From Deinococcus malanensis (GTDB lineage Bacteria; Deinococcota; Deinococci; Deinococcales; Deinococcaceae), in NCBI RefSeq assembly GCF_014647655.1, contig NZ_BMPP01000001.1, forward strand, positions 1 through 36,830: 36,830 nt of DNA, written 5' to 3'. Position 1 is the stretch's first letter, and each line of letters starts with the position of its first letter. This document shows, one piece after another, positions 20,376 through 29,818 of the stretch. The translations under genes were made by a program, and so were the position numbers. The notes beneath the pieces were generated by a model, which was not told the origin of the DNA, made no database searches, and saw only the letters and a list, made by a program, of their open reading frames with translations.

Positions 20376-20381
20376 ACCCTA
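20376..20381 (-). promoter_or_regulatory. -10 box of hslO (leaderless type)
   Basis: TAGGGT on the minus strand, six bases before the ATG at 20369. Confidence 0.5.
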
Positions 20382-20646
20382 CAAGAGGGCACTCTGGGGG
20401 GATGTGGGTGGTCTTGCATTCCCCCCCTGTGCCCCGCTTCCAGGTTTAGCGACCGTCTGTCCGAGGGCTGTCTGTCCAAGGAAGGTACGAAATGTCCAGG
20501 GTCTCCAGAAGTCTGACCAGTGACTGGCGGAGCCGGTAGCCGAATTTATGGCTGCACTAATCCCGGCTCATCCAGTGGACTTACCCTGACCGTCTGTGTA
20601 CCGAACCTGCGTCTGTGACGCACACGCAACGTTCAAGGAGCAACTC
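20382..20646. other. Intergenic region between divergent hslO and the binding-protein gene
   Basis: It holds an imperfectly spaced GACCGTCTGT pair (near 20450 and 20588) and an 11-base palindrome CCAGTGACTGG (20517-20527) that could be a regulator site for the lipoprotein gene. AAGGAG (20635-20640) is the Shine-Dalgarno of that gene. I see no open frame with coding character. Confidence 0.35.
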
Positions 20647-22443
20647 ATGAAACGTAATTTTAAACTCAGTGCACTCGCGCTGACCACGTTGGCACTCACC
20701 CTGGCGGCCTGCGACAACAAGAAGGCCGAAACCAGCACCTCAGTCACCAACACCGAGACCTCAACCGAAAGCACTACGACGGCGGGCGGCGACAGCAATA
20801 CGCTGGTTGTGCAGTCCAGTGCCGATATTCCGACCATGGACCCCGGTACCACCTACGACACCAGCAGTGGACAGGTGGTCGAGAACCTGTACGAGACCCT
20901 GGTGACCTACAAGGGCAACAGCCTGACCGAGCTCGAACCGCTCCTGGCCACCGAGTGGACCGCAAGCGAGGATGGCACGGAGTACCGCTTCACGCTGCGC
21001 GATGGAGTGAAGTTCCACAGCGGCAACTCCATGACCTGCGCGGACGCCGAGTACACCTTTCGGCGCAACCTGGTCACCAACACCAGTGAAAGCGGCAACT
21101 GGTTCCTCTCCGAGAGTCTGCTGGGTACGGCCAGCAATGCCAACGACGACAAGAACATCAGCTGGACCAAGATATCCAGTGCTGTGAAATGTGACGGCGA
21201 TACGCTGGTGTTTACGCTGCCCAAGGCGGACCCGGCTTTTGTCAGCAAGTTGGCCTATACCGGCCAGAGCATCGTGGACAGCGAGCATGCCAGGGAAATC
21301 GGCGAATGGGACGGCACCGAGGCCACTTGGAAGGAAGCGGTGGGCAAGGACCTGACCGGCAGCCCCCTGGCGCAGAACCCCAGTGGTACGGGTGCCTACA
21401 AACTGCTCAAGAAGGACGCCAACGCGGTGACTGCCCAGGCCTTCGCCGACTACTGGGGCGAGAAGCCCGCGATCCAGAACATCCTGCTGCAGAAGATTCC
21501 CGAGCAGGCGCCGCGCCTCCAGGCCTTCGAGAAGGGCGACGCTGACATGGTTGAGACGGGCGGCCGTCCCATCATCGAGTCGCAGCTCAGGGGCAAGCCC
21601 GGCATTGCGATCGTGGACGACCTGCCTGACACCAGCGCTTTCGGGATCAGCATGAACCACGCCATCAAGGGTGATGTGATCGGCAGCGGCAAGCTTGACG
21701 GCAAGGGTATTCCCGCCAACTTCTTCAGCGACGTGGACGTGCGCCGCGGCTTTGTGGCGGCCTTTGACGTACCCCAGTACATCGAGGAAGTGCAGAGCGG
21801 CAAAGGTGAACCCCGCAACTTTCTGCTCCCCGACACCTTCCCTGGCTACAACAAGGATCTGGAGGCTCCCAAGTTCGACCTGGAGGCGGCCAGGGCCTCG
21901 TTCCAGAAGGCGTGGGGCGGTGAGGTCTGGAAGAAGGGCTTTACCCTCAACGTCTCCTACCGTGCCAACAGTATTCCCGCTCAGACCGGCATGGAAATGC
22001 TGAAGAAGAACATCGAATCCATCAATCCCAAGTTCAGGGTCAATCTGGTCGCCAAGGAATGGAGCACGCTGCTCGAAGACGGCAACGAGGGCAAAGAAGC
22101 GATGGTCATGACCGGCTGGGCACCTGACTACGCCGACCCCGACAACTTCGTGCACACCTTCTACAGTTCCGAGGGCTACTACCAGCCGCGACTGAACTTC
22201 AAAGACGAGCAGATCGACGCCTGGATCAACGAGGCGCGCAGCACCACCGACATGGACCGCCGCAATGAGCTGTACACCAACATTGCCAAGCGGGCCATCG
22301 ATCAGGCCTACTACATCATGATGCCCAGTAACCCCGGCATTCTGGCCCACCGCGAGGCCCTGGGCGGCGTCAGCCAGGACACCTTCAACCCCATGATTTC
22401 CTTCGGTACCGGCACGCTCTGGAAGAACCTCTCCAAGAGCTGA
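20647..22443 (+). CDS. Peptide/nickel-type ABC transporter substrate-binding lipoprotein
   Basis: A 598-residue family 5 solute-binding protein (DppA/OppA type). A lipoprotein signal ends in LAAC with the lipidated C22, then a Ser/Thr-rich tether (about 30-52). The fold starts at [15 protein letters not shown] and carries the family marks [32 protein letters not shown] and, late, [17 protein letters not shown]. It would capture oligopeptides or similar solutes at the membrane surface and hand them to an ABC permease, but no permease or ATPase gene follows, so it is an orphan component here. The ATG at 20647 has AAGGAG six bases upstream. It is followed by a terminator. Confidence 0.92.
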   Translation: MKRNFKLSALALTTLALTLAACDNKKAETSTSVTNTETSTESTTTAGGDSNTLVVQSSADIPTMDPGTTYDTSSGQVVENLYETLVTYKGNSLTELEPLLATEWTASEDGTEYRFTLRDGVKFHSGNSMTCADAEYTFRRNLVTNTSESGNWFLSESLLGTASNANDDKNISWTKISSAVKCDGDTLVFTLPKADPAFVSKLAYTGQSIVDSEHAREIGEWDGTEATWKEAVGKDLTGSPLAQNPSGTGAYKLLKKDANAVTAQAFADYWGEKPAIQNILLQKIPEQAPRLQAFEKGDADMVETGGRPIIESQLRGKPGIAIVDDLPDTSAFGISMNHAIKGDVIGSGKLDGKGIPANFFSDVDVRRGFVAAFDVPQYIEEVQSGKGEPRNFLLPDTFPGYNKDLEAPKFDLEAARASFQKAWGGEVWKKGFTLNVSYRANSIPAQTGMEMLKKNIESINPKFRVNLVAKEWSTLLEDGNEGKEAMVMTGWAPDYADPDNFVHTFYSSEGYYQPRLNFKDEQIDAWINEARSTTDMDRRNELYTNIAKRAIDQAYYIMMPSNPGILAHREALGGVSQDTFNPMISFGTGTLWKNLSKS

Positions 22444-22455
22444 GCCCGACTCCAC

Positions 22456-22487
22456 AAGGCCGCCTTCCTGCCGGGGGCGGCCTTTTT
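22456..22487 (+). terminator. Intrinsic terminator after the binding-protein gene
   Basis: AAGGCCGCC (22456-22464) pairs with GGCGGCCTT (22476-22484), followed by TTT. It begins 12 bases after the stop codon and ends just upstream of the regulator promoter. Confidence 0.88.
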
Positions 22488-22490
22488 GTG

Positions 22491-22510
22491 CCGGCCCCCG
22501 CCGGCCCCCG
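22491..22510. repeat. Tandem 10-base repeat before the response-regulator promoter
   Basis: CCGGCCCCCG is present twice without a gap, directly between the upstream terminator and the TATGCT -10 box, where a -35 box would lie. Confidence 0.7.
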
Positions 22511-22511
22511 C

Positions 22512-22517
22512 TATGCT
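22512..22517 (+). promoter_or_regulatory. -10 box of the response-regulator gene (leaderless type)
   Basis: TATGCT ends six bases before the ATG at 22524. The region upstream is the GC-rich tandem repeat, with no -35. Confidence 0.55.
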
Positions 22518-22523
22518 GCGCGT

Positions 22524-23219
22524 ATGTCCGACGCAGCCCGTCCGCCCGAGGCCGAGACCGATACGCCCCGCACCATTACCCTGCTGCTGGTCGACGACCA
22601 TCCGGTGGTGCGCAAGGGGACCCGCGAACTGCTCGAAGGCGAGGCGGACCTGCACGTGATCGGGGAGGCCGGCAGCGGTGAAGAGGCGGTGGTCAAGGCC
22701 CGCGCCCTGCAGCCGGATGTGATCCTGATGGACGTCAGCATGCCCGGCATGAACGGGATCGAGGCCACCAAGGCCATCAAGGCCGAGCGGCCTGGCGTGG
22801 GTGTGCTGGTATTGACCAGCTACGACGATGACGCGTACGTGTTCGCCCTGCTCGAAGCGGGCGCCGCCGGCTACCTGCTGAAAAACGCCTCGGAGGATGA
22901 CCTGCTCGGTGCCGTGCGGGCCGTCGCAGCCGGCGAGAGTGCCCTGCATCCCAGCGTGGCCCGCAAGGTCCTTGAGCGCTTCAGTACCCACACCACCCCG
23001 ACCCCCCCGGAAGACGACCTGAGCCCCCGCGAGCTGGAAGTGCTGCGTGTGGCCGCCACCGGCCGCACCAACAAGGAAATTGCCCGGGATCTGGACATCA
23101 GTCCCCGGACCGTACAGGTTCACCTGGCCAACATCTTTTCCAAGCTGGGCGTCGGTAGCCGCACCGAGGCCGTGTTGCACGGCATCAAACGCGGCTGGAT
23201 CGATCCCCGGACGCTGTAG
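22524..23219 (+). CDS. NarL/FixJ-type response regulator
   Basis: A 231-residue cytoplasmic two-component transcription factor. The receiver domain (about 17-135) has the acidic pair in [11 protein letters not shown], the phospho-acceptor D70 in [10 protein letters not shown], the conserved Thr in VLTSYDD and the Lys in GYLLKNA. The LuxR-type DNA-binding domain (about 165-225) shows [20 protein letters not shown] and a recognition helix around [19 protein letters not shown]. All key residues are present. It probably works with the HisKA_3 kinase encoded 560 bases downstream, since kinases of that class pair with NarL/LuxR regulators. The ATG follows TATGCT by six bases. Confidence 0.93.
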   Translation: MSDAARPPEAETDTPRTITLLLVDDHPVVRKGTRELLEGEADLHVIGEAGSGEEAVVKARALQPDVILMDVSMPGMNGIEATKAIKAERPGVGVLVLTSYDDDAYVFALLEAGAAGYLLKNASEDDLLGAVRAVAAGESALHPSVARKVLERFSTHTTPTPPEDDLSPRELEVLRVAATGRTNKEIARDLDISPRTVQVHLANIFSKLGVGSRTEAVLHGIKRGWIDPRTL

Positions 23220-23778
23220 GGGTTTTCAGGAGTTCCAGGCTCCGGTGATTCTTTGAACGCAGCTGTGTGATACCCGGCCAGGTCTGTTTTTCATGGATCA
23301 CCTGTTGTCGACTGAGGGTCCGGTAGGCAGGGAGTGCAGGAAGTGGGGGCGCGTTTCCAGCAGTCGGGGAAGCCAGGACCACCCGGGAACCCGGCAGGGC
23401 GAGATGTTCCGTCCGGCAGTCTCTGGAGCAGGGCCACGCTGATGCTTGCGCCATACTTGCCAAAATCCATCTGCGTCGGGAAACTCCTGTAGCGATATAT
23501 GGGGCCGTTCCTTTCCAGAACGGCCTGGACCCATCAGGCATGCTGCTACCAGATCACCAGAATCCAGGTGGCCATGCGGGCGGGTCTCGCGGCCCGGCAG
23601 GAAATCCAGCGCCCACGCGCCCCGCGGACAGGAGCGCGTCCGGTTCTGGCTGGTTAAACCGCTGCTTTCGCTCAGAGTATCTAGGAGGGCCTGATTTTCG
23701 GGAAGATGGCTGTCCGGGGCGTTGTGACGGTCGCAGTTATGCCCTGGGGCATTGTGCGCTACGTTAGCCAACAAAGGT
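23220..23778. other. 559-base region without a convincing gene, with a hairpin
   Basis: It separates the response regulator from its likely kinase. Short open frames exist on both strands, but none has family similarity or normal codon character. An 8-base perfect inverted repeat GGCCGTTC/GAACGGCC (23503-23510, 23518-23525) with a 7-base loop lies in the middle, next to the AT-rich GCGATATATGG. There is no T-run after it. TACGTT (23760-23765) could be the -10 of the kinase gene. Possible contents are a small RNA, a decayed gene or a control region. Confidence 0.4.
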
Positions 23779-26697
23779 ATGTCCCTGCCTCTCTTCCCGC
23801 CAGCCCTGAGCGCTGCCACCACAACGACACAGTTCGGTGAGGCGCTGGCAGCTTTCGCGTGCAAGGTGGCGCAGGCGCACGGTGTCCGGGTGTGGGTCAT
23901 GCAGGACGGCCGGCTGGGCGAGGTCGCCTGCGACGGTCGCGGCATGGCACTGAGCGACGGAACCCTGGCTGCCGAGGCCATGACCGTTGGCACCCGGCTG
24001 GACGAAGGCATGCTGAGTGCCGTGCCCTTCGGGTGTGGGGTGCTGGAGTTCGTGGGCGCCGATCACGATGAACTCGGGACTCTGAGTCAGTTGGCTCCGC
24101 TGCTAGGGCTCGCCCTGGAGGGGGTCCAGGCCCGGGAGGCGCGGCAGGGCCGTGGCCGGGTGGCCGAAAGCGTGGAACAGCTGGTGCGCCGACTGGGCGG
24201 CAGTCTGGACCTGGGCGAGGTGCTGACCGCCACCGCTGAGAGCGCGGCCCTGGCGCTGGGCTTCGGACGGGCTTTCGTGGGGCTGTTCAGCGAATTTACC
24301 GAGCGCGGCGCACGCACGGGAGAGGTCTTCACCTATGGCCTGGACACCTCCTTTACGGGGGGCATCGGGGTGGGGCCGGTGTCATTTGAACGCCTGATGC
24401 AGCGCGGCGAGGTCATCGTCTATGACCGTTCGCGGGATGCCAATTCCCCACTGGCTGGCGGGCTGGCGGAGCTGAACCCGGAAATGGCGGTGATTGCCCC
24501 GCTCAGCGCGCGTGGTCGTCCGCTGGGGGTGCTGTACGTGGACCGCCAGACGCCGGGTCCGGGTGTAACAGACGATGACACCTGGCTGGTCCTGACCCTG
24601 GCGGAGCAGGCCAGCCTGGCCATCGACAACGCGAGGCTATACAGCACCGAGACCCGCAAACGTGAGGCGGCCGAGGCCCTGCGTGAAGCGGGCGCTGCGC
24701 TGGCCGGCAGCCTGCACCTCAACGAGACCCTGGCTGGTGTGCTGGAACGCGGCAGCACCCTGTTCGGCGCAGATGCCGCCGCTGTGTACGAACTGCAACC
24801 CGACGGCCGGACCCTGACCATCCGCAACGCGGTGGGCCTGCCCAGCGAGTACGTGCTGCGGGTGCGCAGCAAGGTCGGCGCGGGGGTCACCGGGCGCGCC
24901 GTAGAGCGGCGTGAGCGGGTCATCACGTCCGACATCCGTGAGGCCAATCTGGGCGCCGGAAGCCGCTATACCCGCCAGCTGCTGGCCCAGGGAACCTACC
25001 CGTACCGGGGCATCGTGGCCCTGCCGCTGAGCACCCGCGCTGGACCCTTCGGCGCGCTGACCCTGTACTGGTCCGCTGTGCTGCCGCTGGACGCCGACGA
25101 TCTGGCACTGACTGAGGTTTTCGCGGCGCAGGCTTCGCTGGCCATCGAGAACGCGCGCCTGTACGAGGAGGAGCTGCGCCGCGAGCGTGAGGCGGCCGTG
25201 CTGCTGAATGTCGGCCGGCTGCTGGGCGAAGACCAGAGCGACCGCGCCCTGGCCGAGGCCACCCGCCTGTGTGCAGTGGCCCTGAATGCCGGCCGCGGCC
25301 TGATCGCCCTGGTCGGAGAGGACGGTCAGGTGACGCGCTGCGCGACCTACAACCTGCATCCCCCTTCGGCCGATGAACTGGCATCGCTGTACGCCCAGCT
25401 GGGCCGTGGACCCCGGCCTCTGACCCGCCGCTACGCCCTGCCGGTGGCGGGAAGCGCCCTGATCGTGCCGCTACGGGCCGATCTGGGCAACGATGCCGGG
25501 GCTGACCAGGGCAGAGGCGGTGTGCTGGGCTTTCTGTATGCCGACGACCCGGGCACTGAGGCACCCAACGACCGGATACTGGGTCTGGCCCGCAGCGTGG
25601 CCGACCAGATGGCCCTGACCCTGACGCGTGAGAGGCTGCTCGCTGCCCTGGCGCGGGAAGAGGCCCGCTACCGGCAGCTCGCCGAAGGCGCCCATGACCT
25701 GATCCTGAGCGCTGACCCGCAGGGCACCATCACCTATGCCAACCCGGCCGCGACCCGCCTTCTGCGCCCGCTGACCGGGCCACTTGTAGGCACCAGCCTG
25801 CTGGACCTCAGCACGGTGGTTACCCGGGACGCCCTGTATGCGGCCTGGGACGCCGCGCACACCCGTCCCAGTGGTGGCCGCGCCGATATCCAGGTGGGGC
25901 CCTACCGCCTGGAGGCCCGCCTGAGTGCCGTGCGGACCGGGACCGCCGGCGGGGAGGCCGGCGAGGGCGTGTTGATGGTCGCCCGTGACCTCAGCGAGTT
26001 GCAGACCCTGGCCGAGGAAATCACCCGGCGCGGGCAGGCTCTGGAAGCGGCCACCAGCCGCCAGAGTGAACTGCGCACCTACCTGACGCTGTTCACGCAG
26101 GCACAGGAGGAAGAGCGCCGCCGCATCAGCCGTGAACTGCATGACGACACCGCGCAGGTGCTGACTGCCACCACCCGCCGTGTGGCCCGGTTGTCGCGTG
26201 AACTTGAAGGCGAGCAGCGCTCCCGGGCCGACGACATTCTGGGCGACCTGAACGATGCCATCGAGAGCGTGCGGCGGTTTGCGCGCAACCTGCGGCCCAG
26301 CGTTCTGGACGACCTGGGGCTGCTGCCGGCACTGGAGTGGCTGGCCACCCAGGCGCAGACCGACACCCGCCTCGAAGTCAGTGGCCCCGAGCGCCGCCTG
26401 ACGCCCACCGTGGAACTTACTGTTTTCCGGCTGGCCCAGGAGGCCCTGAACAACGTGGACAAGCATGCCGGGGCTCACAGCGCGGCCATCCGGGTGGTAT
26501 TCAGCGATTCGGGGGTACGGGTGGCCATCACCGACGACGGCCAGGGATTTACCACGGCTCAGGCAGAACAGCGCGCTCAGGACGGGCATCTGGGACTGAT
26601 CGGCCTGCGGGAACGCGTCGCCCTGGCCGGTGGTCAGCTCGATGTGAAAAGCACTCCCGGGCAGGGCACCACCCTCATCTTTGACCTGCCGGGCTAA
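23779..26697 (+). CDS. Multi-GAF/PAS sensor histidine kinase (HisKA_3 class)
   Basis: A 972-residue kinase without membrane helices, so probably cytoplasmic. Modules in order: a divergent GAF-like segment (10-115), GAF (about 140-285), GAF (about 310-460), GAF (about 480-620), PAS (630-740, [20 protein letters not shown]), a short coiled coil, HisKA_3 dimerisation domain with phospho-acceptor H788 in RELHDDTAQ, and HATPase_c (about 870-972) with an N box [19 protein letters not shown] and GLIGLRERV. The NarL-type regulator upstream is the natural partner. The start is uncertain: ATG 23779 is taken because TACGTT lies 13 bases upstream; a TTG at 23752 would add nine residues. The signal is unknown; stacked GAFs suggest small-molecule or redox inputs. 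Confidence 0.92.
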   Translation: MSLPLFPPALSAATTTTQFGEALAAFACKVAQAHGVRVWVMQDGRLGEVACDGRGMALSDGTLAAEAMTVGTRLDEGMLSAVPFGCGVLEFVGADHDELGTLSQLAPLLGLALEGVQAREARQGRGRVAESVEQLVRRLGGSLDLGEVLTATAESAALALGFGRAFVGLFSEFTERGARTGEVFTYGLDTSFTGGIGVGPVSFERLMQRGEVIVYDRSRDANSPLAGGLAELNPEMAVIAPLSARGRPLGVLYVDRQTPGPGVTDDDTWLVLTLAEQASLAIDNARLYSTETRKREAAEALREAGAALAGSLHLNETLAGVLERGSTLFGADAAAVYELQPDGRTLTIRNAVGLPSEYVLRVRSKVGAGVTGRAVERRERVITSDIREANLGAGSRYTRQLLAQGTYPYRGIVALPLSTRAGPFGALTLYWSAVLPLDADDLALTEVFAAQASLAIENARLYEEELRREREAAVLLNVGRLLGEDQSDRALAEATRLCAVALNAGRGLIALVGEDGQVTRCATYNLHPPSADELASLYAQLGRGPRPLTRRYALPVAGSALIVPLRADLGNDAGADQGRGGVLGFLYADDPGTEAPNDRILGLARSVADQMALTLTRERLLAALAREEARYRQLAEGAHDLILSADPQGTITYANPAATRLLRPLTGPLVGTSLLDLSTVVTRDALYAAWDAAHTRPSGGRADIQVGPYRLEARLSAVRTGTAGGEAGEGVLMVARDLSELQTLAEEITRRGQALEAATSRQSELRTYLTLFTQAQEEERRRISRELHDDTAQVLTATTRRVARLSRELEGEQRSRADDILGDLNDAIESVRRFARNLRPSVLDDLGLLPALEWLATQAQTDTRLEVSGPERRLTPTVELTVFRLAQEALNNVDKHAGAHSAAIRVVFSDSGVRVAITDDGQGFTTAQAEQRAQDGHLGLIGLRERVALAGGQLDVKSTPGQGTTLIFDLPG

Positions 26698-26733
26698 GGG
26701 CTGGTGCTCCGGGCGACCAGGGCCGAGGGTCAA

Positions 26734-27768
26734 TCAGCGGCCGTAGCGCTCCAGAAAGGCCTCACGGGCCATCCAGGCCATTTTCGGCTTTCCCTCGCTG
26801 GGGGTGCGGGCGGTGCCGTACATCAGGCGGATCAGCCGGAATCCCAGGGCATACCAGCGGGCACGCATGGGAGGCAATTCCAGCAGCGTAAAGCCGGACT
26901 GCGCCAGGGGTGCATGAAACAACGTGACCGCAAAGACCGCTTGTGCCTGCTGCAGCTGAGGCATGGTCTGCAAAGCCTGCGCCACGTCACGCAGGCTGCG
27001 CTGGTAGGCCCGGTAGGCTCCCAGCGCTCCACGGCTGGCCAGCCCCACAATGCGCGGGGAGTGCAGGTGCAGTTCGGCAGTGGGGGTACCTGGAGCCAGG
27101 GGCAGCGGAGCCGGAGCGTGGTCGTGTGGCGCGATCCGCATCACGCCATCGGCGCGCTGTATCAGGTCAATGACTCCCGAATTCCGGGTAAAGCGATCCT
27201 CGACCAGCCGCTGGTAGGCCAGGAACATCAGGTCATGGCCGCGTGCGCGGCGCAGGCCAGGCAACTGGCGCAGCGGAACCGGCCGGTAGCCCGACTCACG
27301 CAGGGCGGTCAGGCGGTCGGCCAGATCAGAGGGCCGGAGTTCCACCGTCTGCCCCGGTTCCGGCTGGGGGGCGGGGTGGGGCAGGGGAGAGACCCCCTGC
27401 TTCGCCAGCGATCTCAGGGCAGACCAGGGAAGGTCGCGGGCGTCCCAGACCGTCACCCGCTGGGCCGCCACGGCTTCCAGCAGCGCTAGCCTGGCCGGAT
27501 CACCCTGCCCGGCCAGTTCGTGCCCGGCGTGGGTGGCCGTTCTCAGCATGGCAGGTGCATGCTGAGCCAGCCCGGCAGGGACCACCAGGGTCGCCTGCAC
27601 GTCATGACCAGCCAGGGTATCCAGGCTCAGACGCAATCCGGCTGCGCTCGTCACCGGGATCAGCACGGCCACCTCCGGCCCACCGCCCCGACCCCCGGCC
27701 CAGGCACCGAAGGCTCCGGCGCGCAGCAGCGCCTCTCGTACATTCAGGCCCCCCCTGGCGTCGTTCAT
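26734..27768 (-). CDS. Degenerate NodB-like domain fused to a YkoP-like domain
   Basis: 344 residues. The region 30-170 matches, segment by segment, the intact polysaccharide deacetylase encoded at 31071-31808: [12 protein letters not shown] against [22 protein letters not shown] against [20 protein letters not shown] against [11 protein letters not shown]. The metal and catalytic residues are gone: the DD pair is P38/V39 and the two metal histidines fall on Q88 and A92. It is therefore probably not a deacetylase. The region 180-344 ([40 protein letters not shown]) resembles YkoP-type domains of unknown role; that part is from memory of the family and less sure. TACAGT lies seven bases before the ATG. 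It is divergent from the GT4 glycosyltransferase, suggesting an envelope-glycan role. Confidence 0.7.
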   Translation of the reverse strand: MNDARGGLNVREALLRAGAFGAWAGGRGGGPEVAVLIPVTSAAGLRLSLDTLAGHDVQATLVVPAGLAQHAPAMLRTATHAGHELAGQGDPARLALLEAVAAQRVTVWDARDLPWSALRSLAKQGVSPLPHPAPQPEPGQTVELRPSDLADRLTALRESGYRPVPLRQLPGLRRARGHDLMFLAYQRLVEDRFTRNSGVIDLIQRADGVMRIAPHDHAPAPLPLAPGTPTAELHLHSPRIVGLASRGALGAYRAYQRSLRDVAQALQTMPQLQQAQAVFAVTLFHAPLAQSGFTLLELPPMRARWYALGFRLIRLMYGTARTPSEGKPKMAWMAREAFLERYGR

Positions 27769-27775
27769 GGCCTGG

Positions 27776-27781
27776 ACTGTA
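27776..27781 (-). promoter_or_regulatory. -10 box of the NodB-like/YkoP gene (leaderless type)
   Basis: TACAGT on the minus strand, seven bases before the ATG at 27768. Confidence 0.55.
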
Positions 27782-27900
27782 GCGCAGGATTCCGGGGTGG
27801 CCAGGCCGGGGCCAATAGTGTGGGGGGGGAGGTCAGCTTTGTGGGCCCCATCTCATGTTTCGCGTCGTATTCTCCTGGGTAGTGATGCTTCAGGGTTTCT

Positions 27901-27906
27901 TAAACT
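27901..27906 (+). promoter_or_regulatory. Candidate -10 box of the GT4 glycosyltransferase gene
   Basis: TAAACT in an AT-rich patch, 34 bases before the ATG. An AGGTG Shine-Dalgarno (27930-27934) lies six bases before the start, so this gene would have a normal short leader, unlike its divergent neighbour. Confidence 0.4.
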
Positions 27907-27940
27907 TTCTCGGTTCAGGCGCGTCACACAGGTGCCTCGC

Positions 27941-29122
27941 ATGAAGCCGTTGCGCATCGGCCTGTTTACGGACACCTTTCTGCCTGACCAGAACGGCATC
28001 GTGACCAGTGTCGGGCTGCTGAGCGATGAACTACGCGCTCAGGGCCACGATGTCGAGATTGTCGCTCCGGACTTTCCTGAGCATGTCGAAGTGCGCCCTG
28101 ACGTTTACCGGGTGCCCAGCGTCAAGTATGTCTTTTTGCCCACCTACCGGCTGGCCTGGCCGACCCGCAAGGACTTCGAGCGTCATTACGACATCGTGCA
28201 CACGCACACGCCGCTGACGCTGGGGCTGGCCGGGGCGCGCCTGGCCCGCAAGTGGAAGGTGCCGCACGTCGCGACGTATCACACCCATATCGAGGCCTAT
28301 ACCCATTACGTTCCGGGTTTCACCACCATGCAGCGGCACACTGGCGCGGTGACCCGGACTGCCGGTCTGTATTACGGCCGTGCCGACGCTGTCATTACCC
28401 CAACGGCCGGGATGTTCGACGTGCTGCGGCGCATGAATGCCCGCAATCCGGTGGTGATCCCGACCAGTATTGAACCGCGTGTGCTGCGTACGGCGCCGCC
28501 CGTCGCCAGCCCCTGGCCGGAGGGTCGCCGCCGGCTGCTGACGGTAGGGCGCCTGGCGCGCGAGAAACGCTTTGACCATGTGCTCGACACCCTGCCGGCC
28601 CTGCCTGAAGCGCATCTGGTGATCCTGGGCGAGGGCCCAGAGCGTGAACATCTGGAACTGCATGCCCGGCGCCTGGGTGTAGAAGACCGCGTGACGTTTC
28701 TGGGCGTCAAGCCCTGGACCGAGATCGGGGCGTATTACCGCCTGGCCGAGCTGTTCCTGTTCGCCAGCGATACCGAGACCCAGGGGCTGGTGCTGCAGGA
28801 GGCCCAGCTGATGGGGGTGCCGGTGGTGGCCGTGGGTGCGCGCGGAACCCTGAGCGGGGTGGCCCATGAACGCAGCGGCTATCTGGTGCCTCCAGGCGAC
28901 GTCAACCGGCTGATCCGCCATGCCCGCGCGGTGCTCGACGACCCTCAGCTGTGGGCCCGGCTGTCTGCAGGGGCGCGTGCGTTCGGGGCGACCACCACGC
29001 CGGCCGGCGTGGCCCGGCAGGTGCTGGAGGTTTACGCCCAGGTGCTGGGCATGCCCAGCGTGGTCACTTTTCCGGAGGCGGCGCCCGGTCATCCCCGAAA
29101 TACCCTCGTGTATGACCAGTGA
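27941..29122 (+). CDS. GT4-family glycosyltransferase
   Basis: A 393-residue GT-B fold retaining glycosyltransferase. The N-terminal half has the [18 protein letters not shown] loop typical of the diacylglycerol glucosyltransferase and phosphatidyl-inositol mannosyltransferase branch, then [13 protein letters not shown] and [12 protein letters not shown]. The C-terminal nucleotide-sugar half has [11 protein letters not shown] and the EX7E motif E279/E287 in [10 protein letters not shown]. Such enzymes add glucose or galactose to membrane diacylglycerol, making glycolipids of the kind abundant in Deinococcus; the exact donor and acceptor cannot be read. The ATG at 27941 has AGGTG six bases upstream. 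Its 3' end overlaps the convergent GT2 gene by 59 bases. Confidence 0.9.
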   Translation: MKPLRIGLFTDTFLPDQNGIVTSVGLLSDELRAQGHDVEIVAPDFPEHVEVRPDVYRVPSVKYVFLPTYRLAWPTRKDFERHYDIVHTHTPLTLGLAGARLARKWKVPHVATYHTHIEAYTHYVPGFTTMQRHTGAVTRTAGLYYGRADAVITPTAGMFDVLRRMNARNPVVIPTSIEPRVLRTAPPVASPWPEGRRRLLTVGRLAREKRFDHVLDTLPALPEAHLVILGEGPEREHLELHARRLGVEDRVTFLGVKPWTEIGAYYRLAELFLFASDTETQGLVLQEAQLMGVPVVAVGARGTLSGVAHERSGYLVPPGDVNRLIRHARAVLDDPQLWARLSAGARAFGATTTPAGVARQVLEVYAQVLGMPSVVTFPEAAPGHPRNTLVYDQ

Positions 29123-29756
29123 CGTTGCGTATGTGACGCCACAGAAACGGAGCCAGCCCGCCTTCGAGCCGGCGCCCACTGGTCTCGACCAGGGCCCCGC
29201 GCACGTACGCTACTTTGCCCAGACGGTCGAGTTCCTGCCCCAGGATCACGTCCTCGTAGGCCTCCACCAGCGGATAGCCGCCGGCCAGCAGGGCTGCTTC
29301 ACGCGAGTAAGCCATGTTGCCGCCGGCCAGATTGGGTTTGCCCAGCATCCGGCAGGTGTGCAGAAACGCGCTGTAACTTCCGCGCGACAGCCTCACCATG
29401 GCTGGCGAGACGCCACAGAACTGCATGGGGCCGTAGAGGGCCACGCGGCCTGGAGCGGCCTGATCGAACCTCTGCAACCACTCCGGAATGGGCAGCGAAT
29501 CGGCATCGGTCGTGGCCACCCATTCACTCCGGGCCTCCACCAGACCCAGCTGCCGTGCGCGGGCCACCCCACGCTCCGGACAGCACAGGACCCGTGCTCC
29601 CCAGGCGCGGGCCACCTGTACGGTGTCGTCGGTGCTGCCATTGTCCACCACGATCACTTCGGCCGGAGCTCTGAGCTGCCGTTCCAGCGCCCGCAGCGTC
29701 TGGGGCAGGTACTTCGCCTCATTGCGGGCGGGAATCACAACCGAAAATTCGGGCAC
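29064..29756 (-). CDS. GT2-family glycosyltransferase
   Basis: A 230-residue inverting glycosyltransferase with a GT-A fold. The start [25 protein letters not shown] and the metal-binding TTDADS (DxD-type) are typical, and [10 protein letters not shown] and [11 protein letters not shown] correspond to the acceptor-side ED motif. No membrane helices are visible, so it is cytoplasmic or peripheral. The start is taken as the GTG at 29756, because TAGCCT (29763-29768) sits six bases upstream; a GTG at 29762 would abut the -10 box. It converges with the GT4 gene with a 59-base coding overlap, and diverges from the MFS gene. It probably transfers a sugar to a lipid or envelope glycan. Confidence 0.88.
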   Translation of the reverse strand: MPEFSVVIPARNEAKYLPQTLRALERQLRAPAEVIVVDNGSTDDTVQVARAWGARVLCCPERGVARARQLGLVEARSEWVATTDADSLPIPEWLQRFDQAAPGRVALYGPMQFCGVSPAMVRLSRGSYSAFLHTCRMLGKPNLAGGNMAYSREAALLAGGYPLVEAYEDVILGQELDRLGKVAYVRGALVETSGRRLEGGLAPFLWRHIRNVTGHTRGYFGDDRAPPPEK

Positions 29757-29762
29757 CCGCAC

Positions 29763-29768
29763 AGGCTA
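29763..29768 (-). promoter_or_regulatory. -10 box of the GT2 gene (leaderless type)
   Basis: TAGCCT on the minus strand, six bases before the GTG at 29756; it decides the start between two in-frame GTG codons. Confidence 0.5.
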
Positions 29769-29804
29769 GCAGGACTTTACGCAGTTTCCCCGGCATGGCT
29801 GCGT

Positions 29805-29810
29805 CACAAT
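29805..29810 (+). promoter_or_regulatory. -10 box of the MFS transporter gene
   Basis: CACAAT, one mismatch to the TANNNT pattern, ends eight bases before the ATG at 29819. There is no Shine-Dalgarno. Confidence 0.4.
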
Positions 29811-29818
29811 AGGGTTTC

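Noticed and set aside
20761..22455. A 564-codon open frame on the minus strand
   Set aside because: It is complementary to the substrate-binding lipoprotein gene and has shadow composition only.
23298..24011. A 237-codon minus-strand frame spanning the gap before the kinase
   Set aside because: Half of it is antisense to the kinase, the rest has no recognisable domain and mixed composition. I kept the gap as unexplained instead.
25471..26733. A 420-codon open frame opposite the kinase
   Set aside because: It mirrors the kinase core on the other strand; no family features.
27822..27829. A run of eight G residues between the divergent envelope genes, as a possible phase-variation tract
   Set aside because: It lies outside coding sequence and away from the predicted promoters, so a length change would have no clear effect.
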